A stretch of 9,096 nt of DNA from DATJFH01 sp035495815 (lineage in GTDB: Bacteria; Acidobacteriota; Terriglobia; Bryobacterales; Bryobacteraceae), in assembly GCA_035495815.1 (NCBI GenBank), contig DATJFH010000052.1:1-9096 (forward strand), read 5' to 3'. The translations under genes and the position numbers were made by a program. Below, piece after piece: positions 1-6,992 of this stretch. Below the pieces are notes generated by a model. The model had not been told where the DNA came from and searched no databases. It was given only the letters and a program-made list of their open reading frames with translations. Within the stretch, counting starts at the first letter, position 1. Every line of letters starts with the position of its first letter.

Positions 1-1
1 G

Positions 2-898
2 CTCCTCGTCGGCCTGATCCTGCTGTGGTGGATCACCTCCCTCGCCGGCGGTTTCGGACCGGTCCTCTCCGCCCCCAGTAAATTCAAGACTACCGGCGAA
101 TTCCTGCGCTTCTTCATTCCGTCGCTGACGGGCATGGTCGGATTCTGGGCCACGGTCGCGCTCAACATCCCCGATTTCACCCGCTACGCCCGCTCGCAGA
201 AAGATCAGATCCTCGGCCAGGCCTCCGGCCTGCCGCTCGCCATGACGCTCTATTCGTTCATCGGCGTGGCCGTGACCTCGGCCTCCGTCGTGATCTTCGG
301 CGAAGCCATCTGGGACCCGGTGGCGCTCATCGGACGCTTCAACAAGCCGGTCGTGGCCTTCATTGCCCTGATCGCCATCCTCATCGCCACCCTGACCACC
401 AATCTGGCCGCCAATGTCGTTTCGCCCTCCAACGACTTTTCCAATCTGAACCCGGGACGCATCTCCTTCCGCTCCGGTGGATTGATCACCGGCGTGTTGG
501 GAATCCTCATGATGCCGTGGAAGCTGCTCGACACGTTCAGCTCCTACATCTTCGGCTGGCTGGTCGGCTACTCCGGGCTGCTCGGTCCCATCGCCGGCAT
601 CATGATCGCCGACTATTTCGTTTACCGCCGCTGCCGGCTCGACCTGAGCGATCTCTACCGCCGGGGCGGACGCTATGAGTATCGCGCCGGTTTCAATCCG
701 CGGGCGCTGTGGGCCTTGGGAGCGGGCGCAGGCCTGGCGCTGGCGGGCCTGGTGATCCCCGGCCTGCGCTGGCTCTACGATTACGCCTGGTTCGCCGGGT
801 TTTTCACCGCCGGCGCCGTCTACCTGGCGCTCATGAGCTCATCTGCCCCGGATCGCGAACAGGTGGCTGGCTCCGCGGATGAACAGTGTATCCCCTGA
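2..898 (+). CDS. NCS1-family nucleobase:cation symporter, C-terminal part (5' end outside window)
   Basis: Inner-membrane secondary transporter of the NCS1 family, whose members import purines, pyrimidines, allantoin or hydantoins with Na+ or H+. The open frame runs from base 2 to the TGA at 896-898, giving 298 residues; full-length members have about 480-500, so roughly the first 190 are missing. About seven or eight hydrophobic segments are visible. Strong family marks are NIPDFTRYARSQKDQILGQ (visible residues about 55-73), the NLAANVVSP/NDFSN stretch, the RISFRSGGLITG segment, and the cytoplasmic motif ADYFVYRRCRLDLSDLYRRG followed by RYEYRAGFN. An ATG at 134 lies inside the conserved core and is not the true start. 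The last residues, after the final membrane segment ending YLALM, form a polar tail encoded opposite the 3' end of the convergent propeller gene, an overlap of about 60 nt. Family assignment is firm; the substrate cannot be told. Confidence 0.9.
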   Translation, partial: LLVGLILLWWITSLAGGFGPVLSAPSKFKTTGEFLRFFIPSLTGMVGFWATVALNIPDFTRYARSQKDQILGQASGLPLAMTLYSFIGVAVTSASVVIFGEAIWDPVALIGRFNKPVVAFIALIAILIATLTTNLAANVVSPSNDFSNLNPGRISFRSGGLITGVLGILMMPWKLLDTFSSYIFGWLVGYSGLLGPIAGIMIADYFVYRRCRLDLSDLYRRGGRYEYRAGFNPRALWALGAGAGLALAGLVIPGLRWLYDYAWFAGFFTAGAVYLALMSSSAPDREQVAGSADEQCIP

Positions 899-2150
899 CG
901 CCGCCGGAGTAGCCATCACCGGCTCGCCCATCCTGTTCATCGCCAGCTCCTCGTAAGCGGCGCCGGTCTTGATCACGTACACTTCGCCATCTTCGTTGAT
1001 CGCGTACACGTGGTCGCCGGAGGCGATCAGCGACGCGCTGGCGCCTTCCCTGGCCTATGCGCTGCTGGTACGCCGTCGCGCCGGTGAGCGCGTCGTACAC
1101 CGTCAGGATGCCCGCTCCCCGAATTCCCAGCGCGTAGACGTAACCGCCGCTCACCACCGGCGTCGAGAGATACGGCGCCTCCTCGCGCATCCAGGCGATC
1201 GCATCCTGCGACCCCGTAATATCGCCGCTTGCGCCCGGCTTGATCGCATAGGCGCGGCGCTGGAAGCGGAAGTACCCCGTGAACACGTACAGCAGCCCGC
1301 CGGCAGTGAACGGCGTGGGAACCGAAATCATGGATGTGCCCTTCAATCGCCACAGCTCCTTCCCGGTCTCGGCGTCATAACCGATCACGTGCTCGACGCC
1401 GTTCGCCACGATCTCCGTGCGCCGGGGACCTTCCACTACCGTCGGCGTTGACCAGCTTGGCTTCACGTCCCGTGGCGTGCGCCACAGTTCGCGCCCGGTC
1501 TGCGCGTCGAATGCCGCCAGAAAGCTGCCCTTCTGCATGTCCACCTGCAGGAATACCTTCCCTTTCCACAGAACCGGTGACGAGGCGGTTCCCCACTGGT
1601 AATCCGGAGCATCGAACGCGCCCTGGTCGAGAGCGCCCAGATCCTTCTTCCATAGCTGCCTGCCCTTCAGGTCATAGCTGAACAGTCCCTCCGACCCGAA
1701 GAACGCAATCACCACTTTTCCGTCCGTAGCCGCCGTCGGCGACGCGTAGGAATTGTGCGGATGGCGCAGCACCCGCGGCTTCGCCCTGGCCGCCAGCTGG
1801 TTCCAGACGATCCTTCCGCGGCGCTTGTCCACCGCGATCACCCGGAACTCCTGCTCGGCTCCGTCCTGCCGGTCGTCGCGCTGCCCTTTCAACTTGCTTT
1901 CGAAGACCATGTCCGGGTTCGAGCTGATCGCCGAAGTGAGGAAGACCAGATCGTCCCAGATCACCGGACTCGACAGCCCCAGCCCCGGAATCGCGGTCTT
2001 CCAGGCGATGTTCTCGCCGGTCTCCACGTTCCAGCGAACCGCCAGATTCGGGCTCCCGGCCACCCCGCGCGCGCCCGGACCCCGGAAACCCGGCCAGTTC
2101 TCCGCCAGAAGCGGAGCCAAAGCCAGCAGAGCGGCCACCTGGAAGCGCAT
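831..2150 (-). CDS. Secreted PQQ-like beta-propeller repeat protein, frameshifted near its 3' end
   Basis: Exported beta-propeller protein of the PQQ-binding-like repeat family. It starts at ATG 2150 with a short signal peptide (MRFQVAALLALAPLLA), followed by the typical mature start ENWPGFRGPGARGVAG. Repeated blade motifs follow, such as ENIAWKTAIPGLGLSSPV, GRIVWNQL, GRQLWKKDLG, GRELWRT and GKELWRLKG. The uninterrupted frame stops at 831, but after about residue 367 (QRIGQG, near base 1050) it becomes Arg-rich and unlike the family. Skipping one base at about 1049 restores a good last blade (DHVYAINEDGEVYVIKTG, then GEPVMATPAASGDTLFIRG) that ends at a stop at 839-841, for about 436 residues. 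It starts 1 nt after the stop of the TonB-dependent receptor gene, so the two are probably cotranscribed and translationally coupled. No catalytic activity can be assigned: many such proteins are not PQQ enzymes, and the propeller may be a scaffold or binding protein. Confidence 0.85.
   Translation of the reverse strand: MRFQVAALLALAPLLAENWPGFRGPGARGVAGSPNLAVRWNVETGENIAWKTAIPGLGLSSPVIWDDLVFLTSAISSNPDMVFESKLKGQRDDRQDGAEQEFRVIAVDKRRGRIVWNQLAARAKPRVLRHPHNSYASPTAATDGKVVIAFFGSEGLFSYDLKGRQLWKKDLGALDQGAFDAPDYQWGTASSPVLWKGKVFLQVDMQKGSFLAAFDAQTGRELWRTPRDVKPSWSTPTVVEGPRRTEIVANGVEHVIGYDAETGKELWRLKGTSMISVPTPFTAGGLLYVFTGYFRFQRRAYAIKPGASGDITGSQDAIAWMREEAPYLSTPVVSGGYVYALGIRGAGILTVYDALTGATAYQQRIGQGRRQRVADRLRRPRVRDQRRWRSVRDQDRRRLRGAGDEQDGRAGDGYSGGVRGYTVHPRSQPPVRDPGQMSS
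1046..1052 (-). other. Apparent frameshift site in the propeller gene
   Basis: On the minus strand the codons read GGC CAG then GGA AGG CGC in the annotated frame. Dropping one base (about 1049) gives GAA GGC GCC AGC GCG TCG and 69 further sense codons that match the propeller repeat pattern, with stop at 839-841. The site lies in a short CCC run on the plus strand. It is either an assembly or sequencing error or a real indel; there is no long homopolymer or slippery heptamer to suggest programmed shifting. Confidence 0.75.
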
Positions 2151-2151
2151 G

Positions 2152-5100
2152 TCAGAAAATCATCTTCAGCGCCAGTTGCAGCTTGCGCGGCTGATTCTGC
2201 TGCAGGCTGATCACTCCGAACGCCGTCGACCCGTTCTGTAATCCCGGTTTGGCGAACTGGACCCGGTTCATCGTGTTGAAGCTCTCGAAGCGGAACTGCG
2301 TGGAGAGCTTCTCCGCGATCCGGAACGTCTTGAATACCGACAGGTCGAAGTTGGCGATCCCCGGGCCGCGCGCGTCCGGCTCGCTCGGCGGCGCGTTGCC
2401 GTAAGTGAACTGCACGGGAATGGAAAACGCCGCCGTGTCGAAATAGTGACTGAGGCGATCCTGAATTCGCCCGCCGATCTCTTCGAGCGGGCGGTTGCGG
2501 TTGGGCCGCGTTCCGCTGGTGCTGGTCAGCAGCAGCGGCGACCCTTTCTGAAAAGCGGCGATCCCGTTGAACTGCCATCGGCCGAGCGCCAGATCGAGCG
2601 CCTTCGACCAGTTCGAGCCGATCCACTTGCCGCGTCCGAACGGCAGCTCCCACAGACCGCTGATCACGAAGCGCTGCGGCACGTCCCAGCCGGCTACCGA
2701 GCGTTCCGCCCGCAGATTGTTCGGATCCGCGATGGACGCGCCGACGGCGTTGGTCAGCGTCTTGCCGATCGTGTACGAGCCGAGCAGCGTGAATCCGCTG
2801 CTGAACCGCTTCTGGACACGGGACTGGAACGAGTGATACGTCGAGCTGCCGAGCGACGGCGCTTCACTCGTAATCGTCGTGTACTGCGGATACGGGAACA
2901 TCAGCTGCCGGCGCGCCACCGTGCTGCGCGAAAGCGCCGATGTCGGATCGGTAATCACGCCGAAAAACGGATTCGGAATCAATTCCTGCGTATAGGCGCC
3001 CAGCGCCAGCTGCTCCCTCGACAGGATGTTGAGCGAGATGTTGCCGATGCTGGTGTGCGAGCCCTTGTTGCCCACGTAAGCCGCTTCGAGCAGCCAACTC
3101 CTGGCGACCTCGCGCTGCACGGTGAAGTTCCATTGCTGGAACTGGCCCGTGCGTACGCCCAGGAAAGCCGAATTGGTCGATTGCCCGATGTTCAGGTCGG
3201 GCGTGAGCTGCGAGGCCGACACCGGCCGGCGAATCCCGTTCGGATAGGGGTTCGACATGGTTTGGAACGGGTTCACGTCGTTCAATGACGTGACCACGCT
3301 GGTGACCGTGGCGAAGCCGTCGGCAAAGGCGCTGGACAGCGTGGCGTCCGCCGAAGACAGGCCGTAGAAAACGCCGTACGCCGCCCGCACCACCATGCCC
3401 GGCATGGCGCGCCACGCCAGGCCGAGGCGCGGTCCGAGGTTCTTCCATTCCGGATCGGTGAGCCGGCGGTTCGGCGGCAGGCGGTAATCCATCTGGCCCA
3501 CCAGGTTCAGCCCGGGAACCTGCGGCGCGATCGGCGACGGCACGCCCAGGTTGAGCACGCTCATGCGGTCGAAGCGCTCCGTGCGCGACATGCTGATGTC
3601 CCAGCGCAGCCCCGCGAACAGCGTCAGCGTGCGCGACAGCGTAATATCGTCCTGCACGTAAAACGCATTGTAGGCGCTGCGGAAGGCCGTGGCCGGAATG
3701 TTGGTCACGCTGCCCCCGCCCGGCAATCCGAGAAGCATGGACGCCATCGCGTTGCCCGCCAGGCTGCTGCCCTGGTTCGGATTGGGGCCCTGCGTGAACG
3801 CCGGGCTGAAACTGAAGCTTCCTTCCGCGTTGCTGTTCTGAAGCTGATTATTGTAAAAGGACCGCGTTTCGCCGCCCGCTTTCAGGCGCTGGCGTGCGAA
3901 GACCTTCGTGATTCCTCCCTCGAACACCGGCACGGTTTGCGTGCTGTAGTTTTGGGCGCCGTTGCCGAGTCCGGTAAAGCCCGTGGCCGACGTCACCGGC
4001 AGGGCGCGAATCTGCTGCCCGTCCCGAAAGCTGGCCGGGAAGCCGAGCTCGGTGATGTCGAATCCCTCCGACCAGCCCGTGCGGTGGCCGTATTGGTAGA
4101 CGATCGAAAAGTTGAGATTCACGATCAGCGTCGGGCCCAGCGTGTACACGTCCTGTATGGCCGCGTAGCGCCGGCGCTGTTCGAGGGGCGGGTTGGACGG
4201 GTTGGCGATATTGCCGTAGTAGTTGGGCTCGCCCACCCAGGGCTGCTGCCACGACCCGCGGCCGAAGAAATGATGCGCGCCGATGTACTGGTCCAGGCGC
4301 AGGTTGTAGGTGTTGTTCCGGTTGCGCCGCGGGCTGTTCACCGGCAGGTTGCCGGTAACGGCGCCGTTGACCGGCAGCGGGTAATAGGCGATCATCTTCC
4401 GCGCAACCGGGTCCAGCCGGTCCTGTGGAATCAGGTTGCCGGGGAACGCCTGGCGCAGGATTGCGCCGCCGCCCGCCGGGCTGGGGGTCGTGTTCAACGG
4501 ATCGAAGATCTGAACCAGCCGCCTCTGAGCATCCACCGTCTTCGAGAAATCGCCAGTCCGCTCGAGCGCGGTCGGCACCGTGAACGTCAGCGGATTGCCG
4601 ATCGCTTCGCGGAACGCTTCGTAGTCGAAAAAGAAAAATGTCTTGTTGCGCCCGTCGTACAGTTTGGGAATGACGACCGGACCGCCGACGGTCGCGCCGG
4701 CCTGGTGCCGATTCAACGCGCCCAGTGGAATGCCCTGGCGGTTGCTGAAAAAGTCGTTGGCGTCGAAGGCGCGATTGCGCAGAAACCAGTAAGCGGTTCC
4801 GTGCACGCGGTTCGTCCCCGACTTGGTGACCATGCTGATGCTGCCGCCGTTGGTGCGTCCGAACTCGGCCGACATGGAGTTGGTTTGCACCTTGAATTCG
4901 GCGATCGAATCCACGTTCGGAGAGTAGATCATCATGTAGCTGGTCCCGCGCGGCGTGGAGTTGGCGCCCCCGTCCACGGTGACGGCGCTGGTCGAGATGT
5001 TCGCGCCGTTCACGGCGGGCACGCTGTTGCCGAGCTGCACGGCCGACCCCGGCGCGACGTCCTGCGGCGTCACGCCGGGCGAGAGCGACGCCAGCGCCAT

Positions 5101-5544
5101 GGCGTCCCGGCCGTTGAGCGGCAGGTCGAGAATCTGGCGCGTATCCACCACCTGTCCCAGCGTGACGCTGGCGGATTCGAGCAGCGGCGAAGTGGACCTG
5201 ACCGTCACCGACTCCGTCACCGCGCCCACGTCCAGCCGTATGTCGATCACCAGTTGATCGGAAACACGCAGCTGCAGTCCGACCCGGGTGGTCTTTTTGA
5301 AGCCCGCCGCTTCCGCCGAGACAGAGTATTCTCCCGGAATCAGATAGGGCACGGTGTACTGCCCGGCCTGCGTCACCGAGGCGGTGGCGGACACCCCCGT
5401 GTTCACGTTGGTTACGGTCACGGTCGCGGACGTGATCGCCGCGTCCTGTGAGTCGCGAACCGTTCCGAGAATCGTTCCGGAGTTGGTCTGAGCAAGAAGC
5501 GCGAAGCAGGAGAAGGCGGCCAGCGAGGCCAGGGTTCTCACCAT
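2152..5544 (-). CDS. Oar-like TonB-dependent receptor with carboxypeptidase-regulatory domain
   Basis: Large outer-membrane receptor (1130 residues) that would import or bind an unknown, probably bulky, ligand with energy from TonB/ExbBD. Order: signal peptide 1-19 (MVRTLASLAAFSCFALLAQ); a carboxypeptidase-regulatory (CarboxypepD_reg) beta-sandwich about 22-105 with GTILGTVRDSQDAAI and GFKKT; a plug region about 115-245 with RQILDLPLNGRD, SAEFGRTNGGSISMVTKSGT and VHGTAYWFLRNRAFDANDFF; then a long barrel containing GPVVIPKLYDGRNKTFFFFDYE and ending in a C-terminal Phe (LQLALKMIF), as usual for BAM-inserted proteins. These are hallmarks of the Oar-like group abundant in Acidobacteriota. I chose ATG 5544 because the signal peptide begins there and AGGTG lies 5 nt upstream; an in-frame start at 5607 adds 21 residues that do not look like a signal peptide. 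It is first in an operon with the propeller gene. The ligand is not deducible. Confidence 0.92.
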   Translation of the reverse strand: MVRTLASLAAFSCFALLAQTNSGTILGTVRDSQDAAITSATVTVTNVNTGVSATASVTQAGQYTVPYLIPGEYSVSAEAAGFKKTTRVGLQLRVSDQLVIDIRLDVGAVTESVTVRSTSPLLESASVTLGQVVDTRQILDLPLNGRDAMALASLSPGVTPQDVAPGSAVQLGNSVPAVNGANISTSAVTVDGGANSTPRGTSYMMIYSPNVDSIAEFKVQTNSMSAEFGRTNGGSISMVTKSGTNRVHGTAYWFLRNRAFDANDFFSNRQGIPLGALNRHQAGATVGGPVVIPKLYDGRNKTFFFFDYEAFREAIGNPLTFTVPTALERTGDFSKTVDAQRRLVQIFDPLNTTPSPAGGGAILRQAFPGNLIPQDRLDPVARKMIAYYPLPVNGAVTGNLPVNSPRRNRNNTYNLRLDQYIGAHHFFGRGSWQQPWVGEPNYYGNIANPSNPPLEQRRRYAAIQDVYTLGPTLIVNLNFSIVYQYGHRTGWSEGFDITELGFPASFRDGQQIRALPVTSATGFTGLGNGAQNYSTQTVPVFEGGITKVFARQRLKAGGETRSFYNNQLQNSNAEGSFSFSPAFTQGPNPNQGSSLAGNAMASMLLGLPGGGSVTNIPATAFRSAYNAFYVQDDITLSRTLTLFAGLRWDISMSRTERFDRMSVLNLGVPSPIAPQVPGLNLVGQMDYRLPPNRRLTDPEWKNLGPRLGLAWRAMPGMVVRAAYGVFYGLSSADATLSSAFADGFATVTSVVTSLNDVNPFQTMSNPYPNGIRRPVSASQLTPDLNIGQSTNSAFLGVRTGQFQQWNFTVQREVARSWLLEAAYVGNKGSHTSIGNISLNILSREQLALGAYTQELIPNPFFGVITDPTSALSRSTVARRQLMFPYPQYTTITSEAPSLGSSTYHSFQSRVQKRFSSGFTLLGSYTIGKTLTNAVGASIADPNNLRAERSVAGWDVPQRFVISGLWELPFGRGKWIGSNWSKALDLALGRWQFNGIAAFQKGSPLLLTSTSGTRPNRNRPLEEIGGRIQDRLSHYFDTAAFSIPVQFTYGNAPPSEPDARGPGIANFDLSVFKTFRIAEKLSTQFRFESFNTMNRVQFAKPGLQNGSTAFGVISLQQNQPRKLQLALKMIF

Positions 5545-5549
5545 AGTGA

Positions 5550-5554
5550 CACCT
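5550..5554 (-). promoter_or_regulatory. Ribosome binding site of the TonB-dependent receptor gene
   Basis: Minus-strand AGGTG sits 5 nt before ATG 5544 and supports that start over the upstream in-frame ATG at 5607. It overlaps the AT-rich promoter-like box of the divergent gene. Confidence 0.5.
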
Positions 5555-5563
5555 ATGATATAG
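5553..5563. promoter_or_regulatory. Near-palindromic candidate bidirectional -10 region
   Basis: The two divergent genes start only 29 bp apart (5544 and 5574). The middle holds CTATGATATAG, an inverted repeat CTAT/ATAG around GAT. On the plus strand it contains TATGAT (5554-5559) and TATAGT (5559-5564), each one base off the TATAAT consensus; on the minus strand it contains TATCAT (5560-5555), also one base off. No convincing -35 is visible on either strand. Any -35 or upstream element must lie inside the opposing coding sequence. For the minus gene, a start from this box would leave the AGGTG site outside the message, so a promoter further upstream, inside the hydrolase gene, is an alternative. 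Confidence 0.4.
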
Positions 5564-5573
5564 TTTTCGCCGC

Positions 5574-6521
5574 ATGCTGAACAGACGTCGATTCCTCGGG
5601 ACCACATTCGGCGCGGTGGCCGGAACTGCCCCCGGGCAGACGGCGGCTCCGCGCACCTACACCTACAAGACCGCCGAAGGCTGCGCGATCCAGGCGGACG
5701 TCTACGGCGCCGAAGCCTCCACGGCCAAGCCCGCCGTGATGTGGATTCACGGCGGCGCGCTGATCAACGGCTCGCGCAAAGGGCTCGTCAAACCGTTCCA
5801 CGAGGAACTGCTGAAGCAGGGATTCGTGGTGGTCTCGATCGATTACCGGCTGGCGCCGGAAACCAAGCTCCCCGCAATCATCGGCGATCTTCGCGACGCC
5901 TGGCGCTGGGTACACAAGTCCGGCCCCAAGCTCTTTGCCATCGATCCGGAAAAGGTCGCCGTAGCCGGTGGATCGGCCGGAGGGTACCTGACGCTGATGA
6001 CCGGCTTCGCTGTCAGTCCGCGGCCGCGCGCCCTGGTCTCCTATTACGGGTATGGAGACATCACGGCGGAATGGTACAGCCGTTCGGACCCGTTTTACCT
6101 GAAGCAGCCCGCCGTTCCGGAAGAAGAGGCGCGGCACGCCGTGGGCAGCTTCGCTATCTCCGAACCTTCGCCGAAGAGCCAGCGGGGGCGCTTTTATCTC
6201 TACTGCCGCCAAAAGGGAATCTGGCCCAAGGAAGTCGCCGGTCGTGATCCGGATCGCGACCCGCGCTGGTTCGACCGCTACTGCCCGCTCCGCAACGTGT
6301 CGGCCAAGTATCCCCCGGTCCTGCTGATCCACGGGACCGAAGACACCGACGTCCCCTTCTCCGAATCGGAGAAAATGGATGCCAGACTCACCGAGGCAGG
6401 CGTGACCCACGAGTTTATCCGCGTGCCGGGCGCGGGCCACGGCCTGAGCGGCGCCAAACCAGAAGAGACGTCGCGCATCGCGGCGCGCGCCGCGGGGTTC
6501 ATCAAGTCCCACGCCGCATGA
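5574..6521 (+). CDS. Tat-exported alpha/beta hydrolase (esterase/lipase, HSL-like)
   Basis: Serine hydrolase of the alpha/beta fold, expected to cleave carboxyl esters in the periplasm or outside the cell; 315 residues, normal for the family plus a leader. A Tat signal is visible at residues 3-17 (NRRRFLGTTFGAVAG). The oxyanion-hole HGG is at 59-61 (WIHGGAL), the nucleophile elbow GGSAGG places Ser134, the likely acid is Asp257 (HGTEDTDVPF) and the base His289 (GAGHGL); all parts of the triad are present. ATG 5574 is the only good start because an in-frame TGA lies at 5556-5558. There is no Shine-Dalgarno; a TATAGT box ends 9 nt before the ATG, so the transcript may be leaderless. It diverges from the receptor operon and shares its strand with the sulfatase downstream. 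Acetyl or feruloyl esterase, lipase, or dipeptidyl-peptidase-like activity cannot be told apart from sequence alone. Confidence 0.9.
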   Translation: MLNRRRFLGTTFGAVAGTAPGQTAAPRTYTYKTAEGCAIQADVYGAEASTAKPAVMWIHGGALINGSRKGLVKPFHEELLKQGFVVVSIDYRLAPETKLPAIIGDLRDAWRWVHKSGPKLFAIDPEKVAVAGGSAGGYLTLMTGFAVSPRPRALVSYYGYGDITAEWYSRSDPFYLKQPAVPEEEARHAVGSFAISEPSPKSQRGRFYLYCRQKGIWPKEVAGRDPDRDPRWFDRYCPLRNVSAKYPPVLLIHGTEDTDVPFSESEKMDARLTEAGVTHEFIRVPGAGHGLSGAKPEETSRIAARAAGFIKSHAA

Positions 6522-6556
6522 GAAGCGTCCTGTCCCTGCACATACCGCTCTAATGG

Positions 6557-6579
6557 CGGCGACGGAAATCCGGTCGCCG
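6557..6579 (+). terminator. Hairpin after the hydrolase gene, possible weak terminator
   Basis: CGGCGAC at 6557-6563 pairs perfectly with GTCGCCG at 6573-6579, with a 9-nt loop that could form two further GG/CC pairs. It stands 35 nt after the hydrolase stop. No T-run follows, so it is not a canonical intrinsic terminator; it may act with Rho, as an mRNA 3' stabiliser, or have no role. Nothing else is recognised in 6522-6650. Confidence 0.35.
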
Positions 6580-6653
6580 GTAGCACTCCATCGAATCGCT
6601 AGATCGTACCACTAGTTTGGGCGAAGCGCCCGTGACAGTACTACTTAATCAAG

Positions 6654-6659
6654 AGGAGG
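6654..6659 (+). promoter_or_regulatory. Strong Shine-Dalgarno selecting the TTG start at 6671
   Basis: A perfect AGGAGG lies within GAGGAGGG, 11 nt before an in-frame TTG at 6671. The spacing is a little long, but no other start codon nearby is as well served; a TTG at 6617 and a GTG at 6695 are alternatives. Confidence 0.45.
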
Positions 6660-6670
6660 GACTTTCCGGG

Positions 6671-6979
6671 TTGAATCCGCTAGTTTACGTTGTTGTGATC
6701 CCTTCCCCCTGCGACGATGTTGCGGATCCTCGACCTGCAACTTGTTCGGAATGCGCCAAAAGAATTACAGAACTGGAAAACGCGACGGTAGCTTTTCTCA
6801 AGATCGCCGGTGAACGGCAGGTAATCGCCAATCAGCAGGATTCCGCCGCCAGGGCCAGACTCGAGATGGAATACCGTCTCGCGGGTGAGCGAAGAAAAAG
6901 CGCCCGGCAGGCGCTGTTGGATCACGAAGCCTCCCATTCCAGCCCCGCGCCCGCAGCTTCGATCGGGACGTCGGCATGA
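6671..6979 (+). CDS. Small Cys-containing, helix-rich protein of unknown function
   Basis: Predicted protein of 102 residues from TTG 6671 (120 if started at TTG 6617). I do not recognise a named family. After a hydrophobic start (LVYVVVIPSP) there are three cysteines, at 14, 25 and 28; the last two form CSEC, a possible metal or disulfide CxxC. Residues about 29-88 are strongly charged and helix-favouring (CAKRITELENATVAFL, RARLEMEYRLAGERRKSARQ, ALLDHEASH), and a Ser/Pro/Ala-rich tail closes it. This charge pattern is unlike a random GC-rich frame, and the Shine-Dalgarno supports translation. From memory, small proteins of similar composition ending in a DHEASH-like motif occur in Acidobacteriota, but I cannot verify that here. 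It ends 13 nt before the proposed sulfatase start. The function may be cytoplasmic scaffolding or metal binding; neither is shown. Confidence 0.6.
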   Translation: MNPLVYVVVIPSPCDDVADPRPATCSECAKRITELENATVAFLKIAGERQVIANQQDSAARARLEMEYRLAGERRKSARQALLDHEASHSSPAPAASIGTSA

Positions 6980-6985
6980 TAGAAT
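6980..6985 (+). promoter_or_regulatory. Candidate -10 box for a leaderless sulfatase transcript
   Basis: TAGAAT lies 7 nt before the proposed TTG start at 6993, at the end of the upstream small gene. A -10 this close puts the transcription start at or next to the start codon, and no Shine-Dalgarno is present. No clear -35 is visible. Confidence 0.4.
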
Positions 6986-6992
6986 CGCCTGC

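Noticed and set aside
3937..5451. 504-residue plus-strand frame antisense to the receptor
   Set aside because: Composition (His/Arg/Val/Gly rich, no domain) is that of an antisense shadow frame.
5545..5607. Upstream ATG start (5607) for the receptor
   Set aside because: It would put 21 residues with no signal character before a clear signal peptide, whose ATG 5544 has AGGTG 5 nt upstream.
3848..5656. 602-residue minus-strand frame overlapping the receptor gene
   Set aside because: Arg/Gly-rich shadow frame of GC-rich coding DNA; the receptor frame carries all family motifs.
6553..6615. 20-residue frame from ATG 6553 between hydrolase and small gene
   Set aside because: No Shine-Dalgarno, contains the hairpin 6557-6579, and has no feature that marks it as coding.
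6885..6992. Upstream start (GTG 6885) for the sulfatase
   Set aside because: It would overlap the small gene by 95 nt and bury the Tat signal about 40 residues in; Tat motifs normally lie near the N-terminus.
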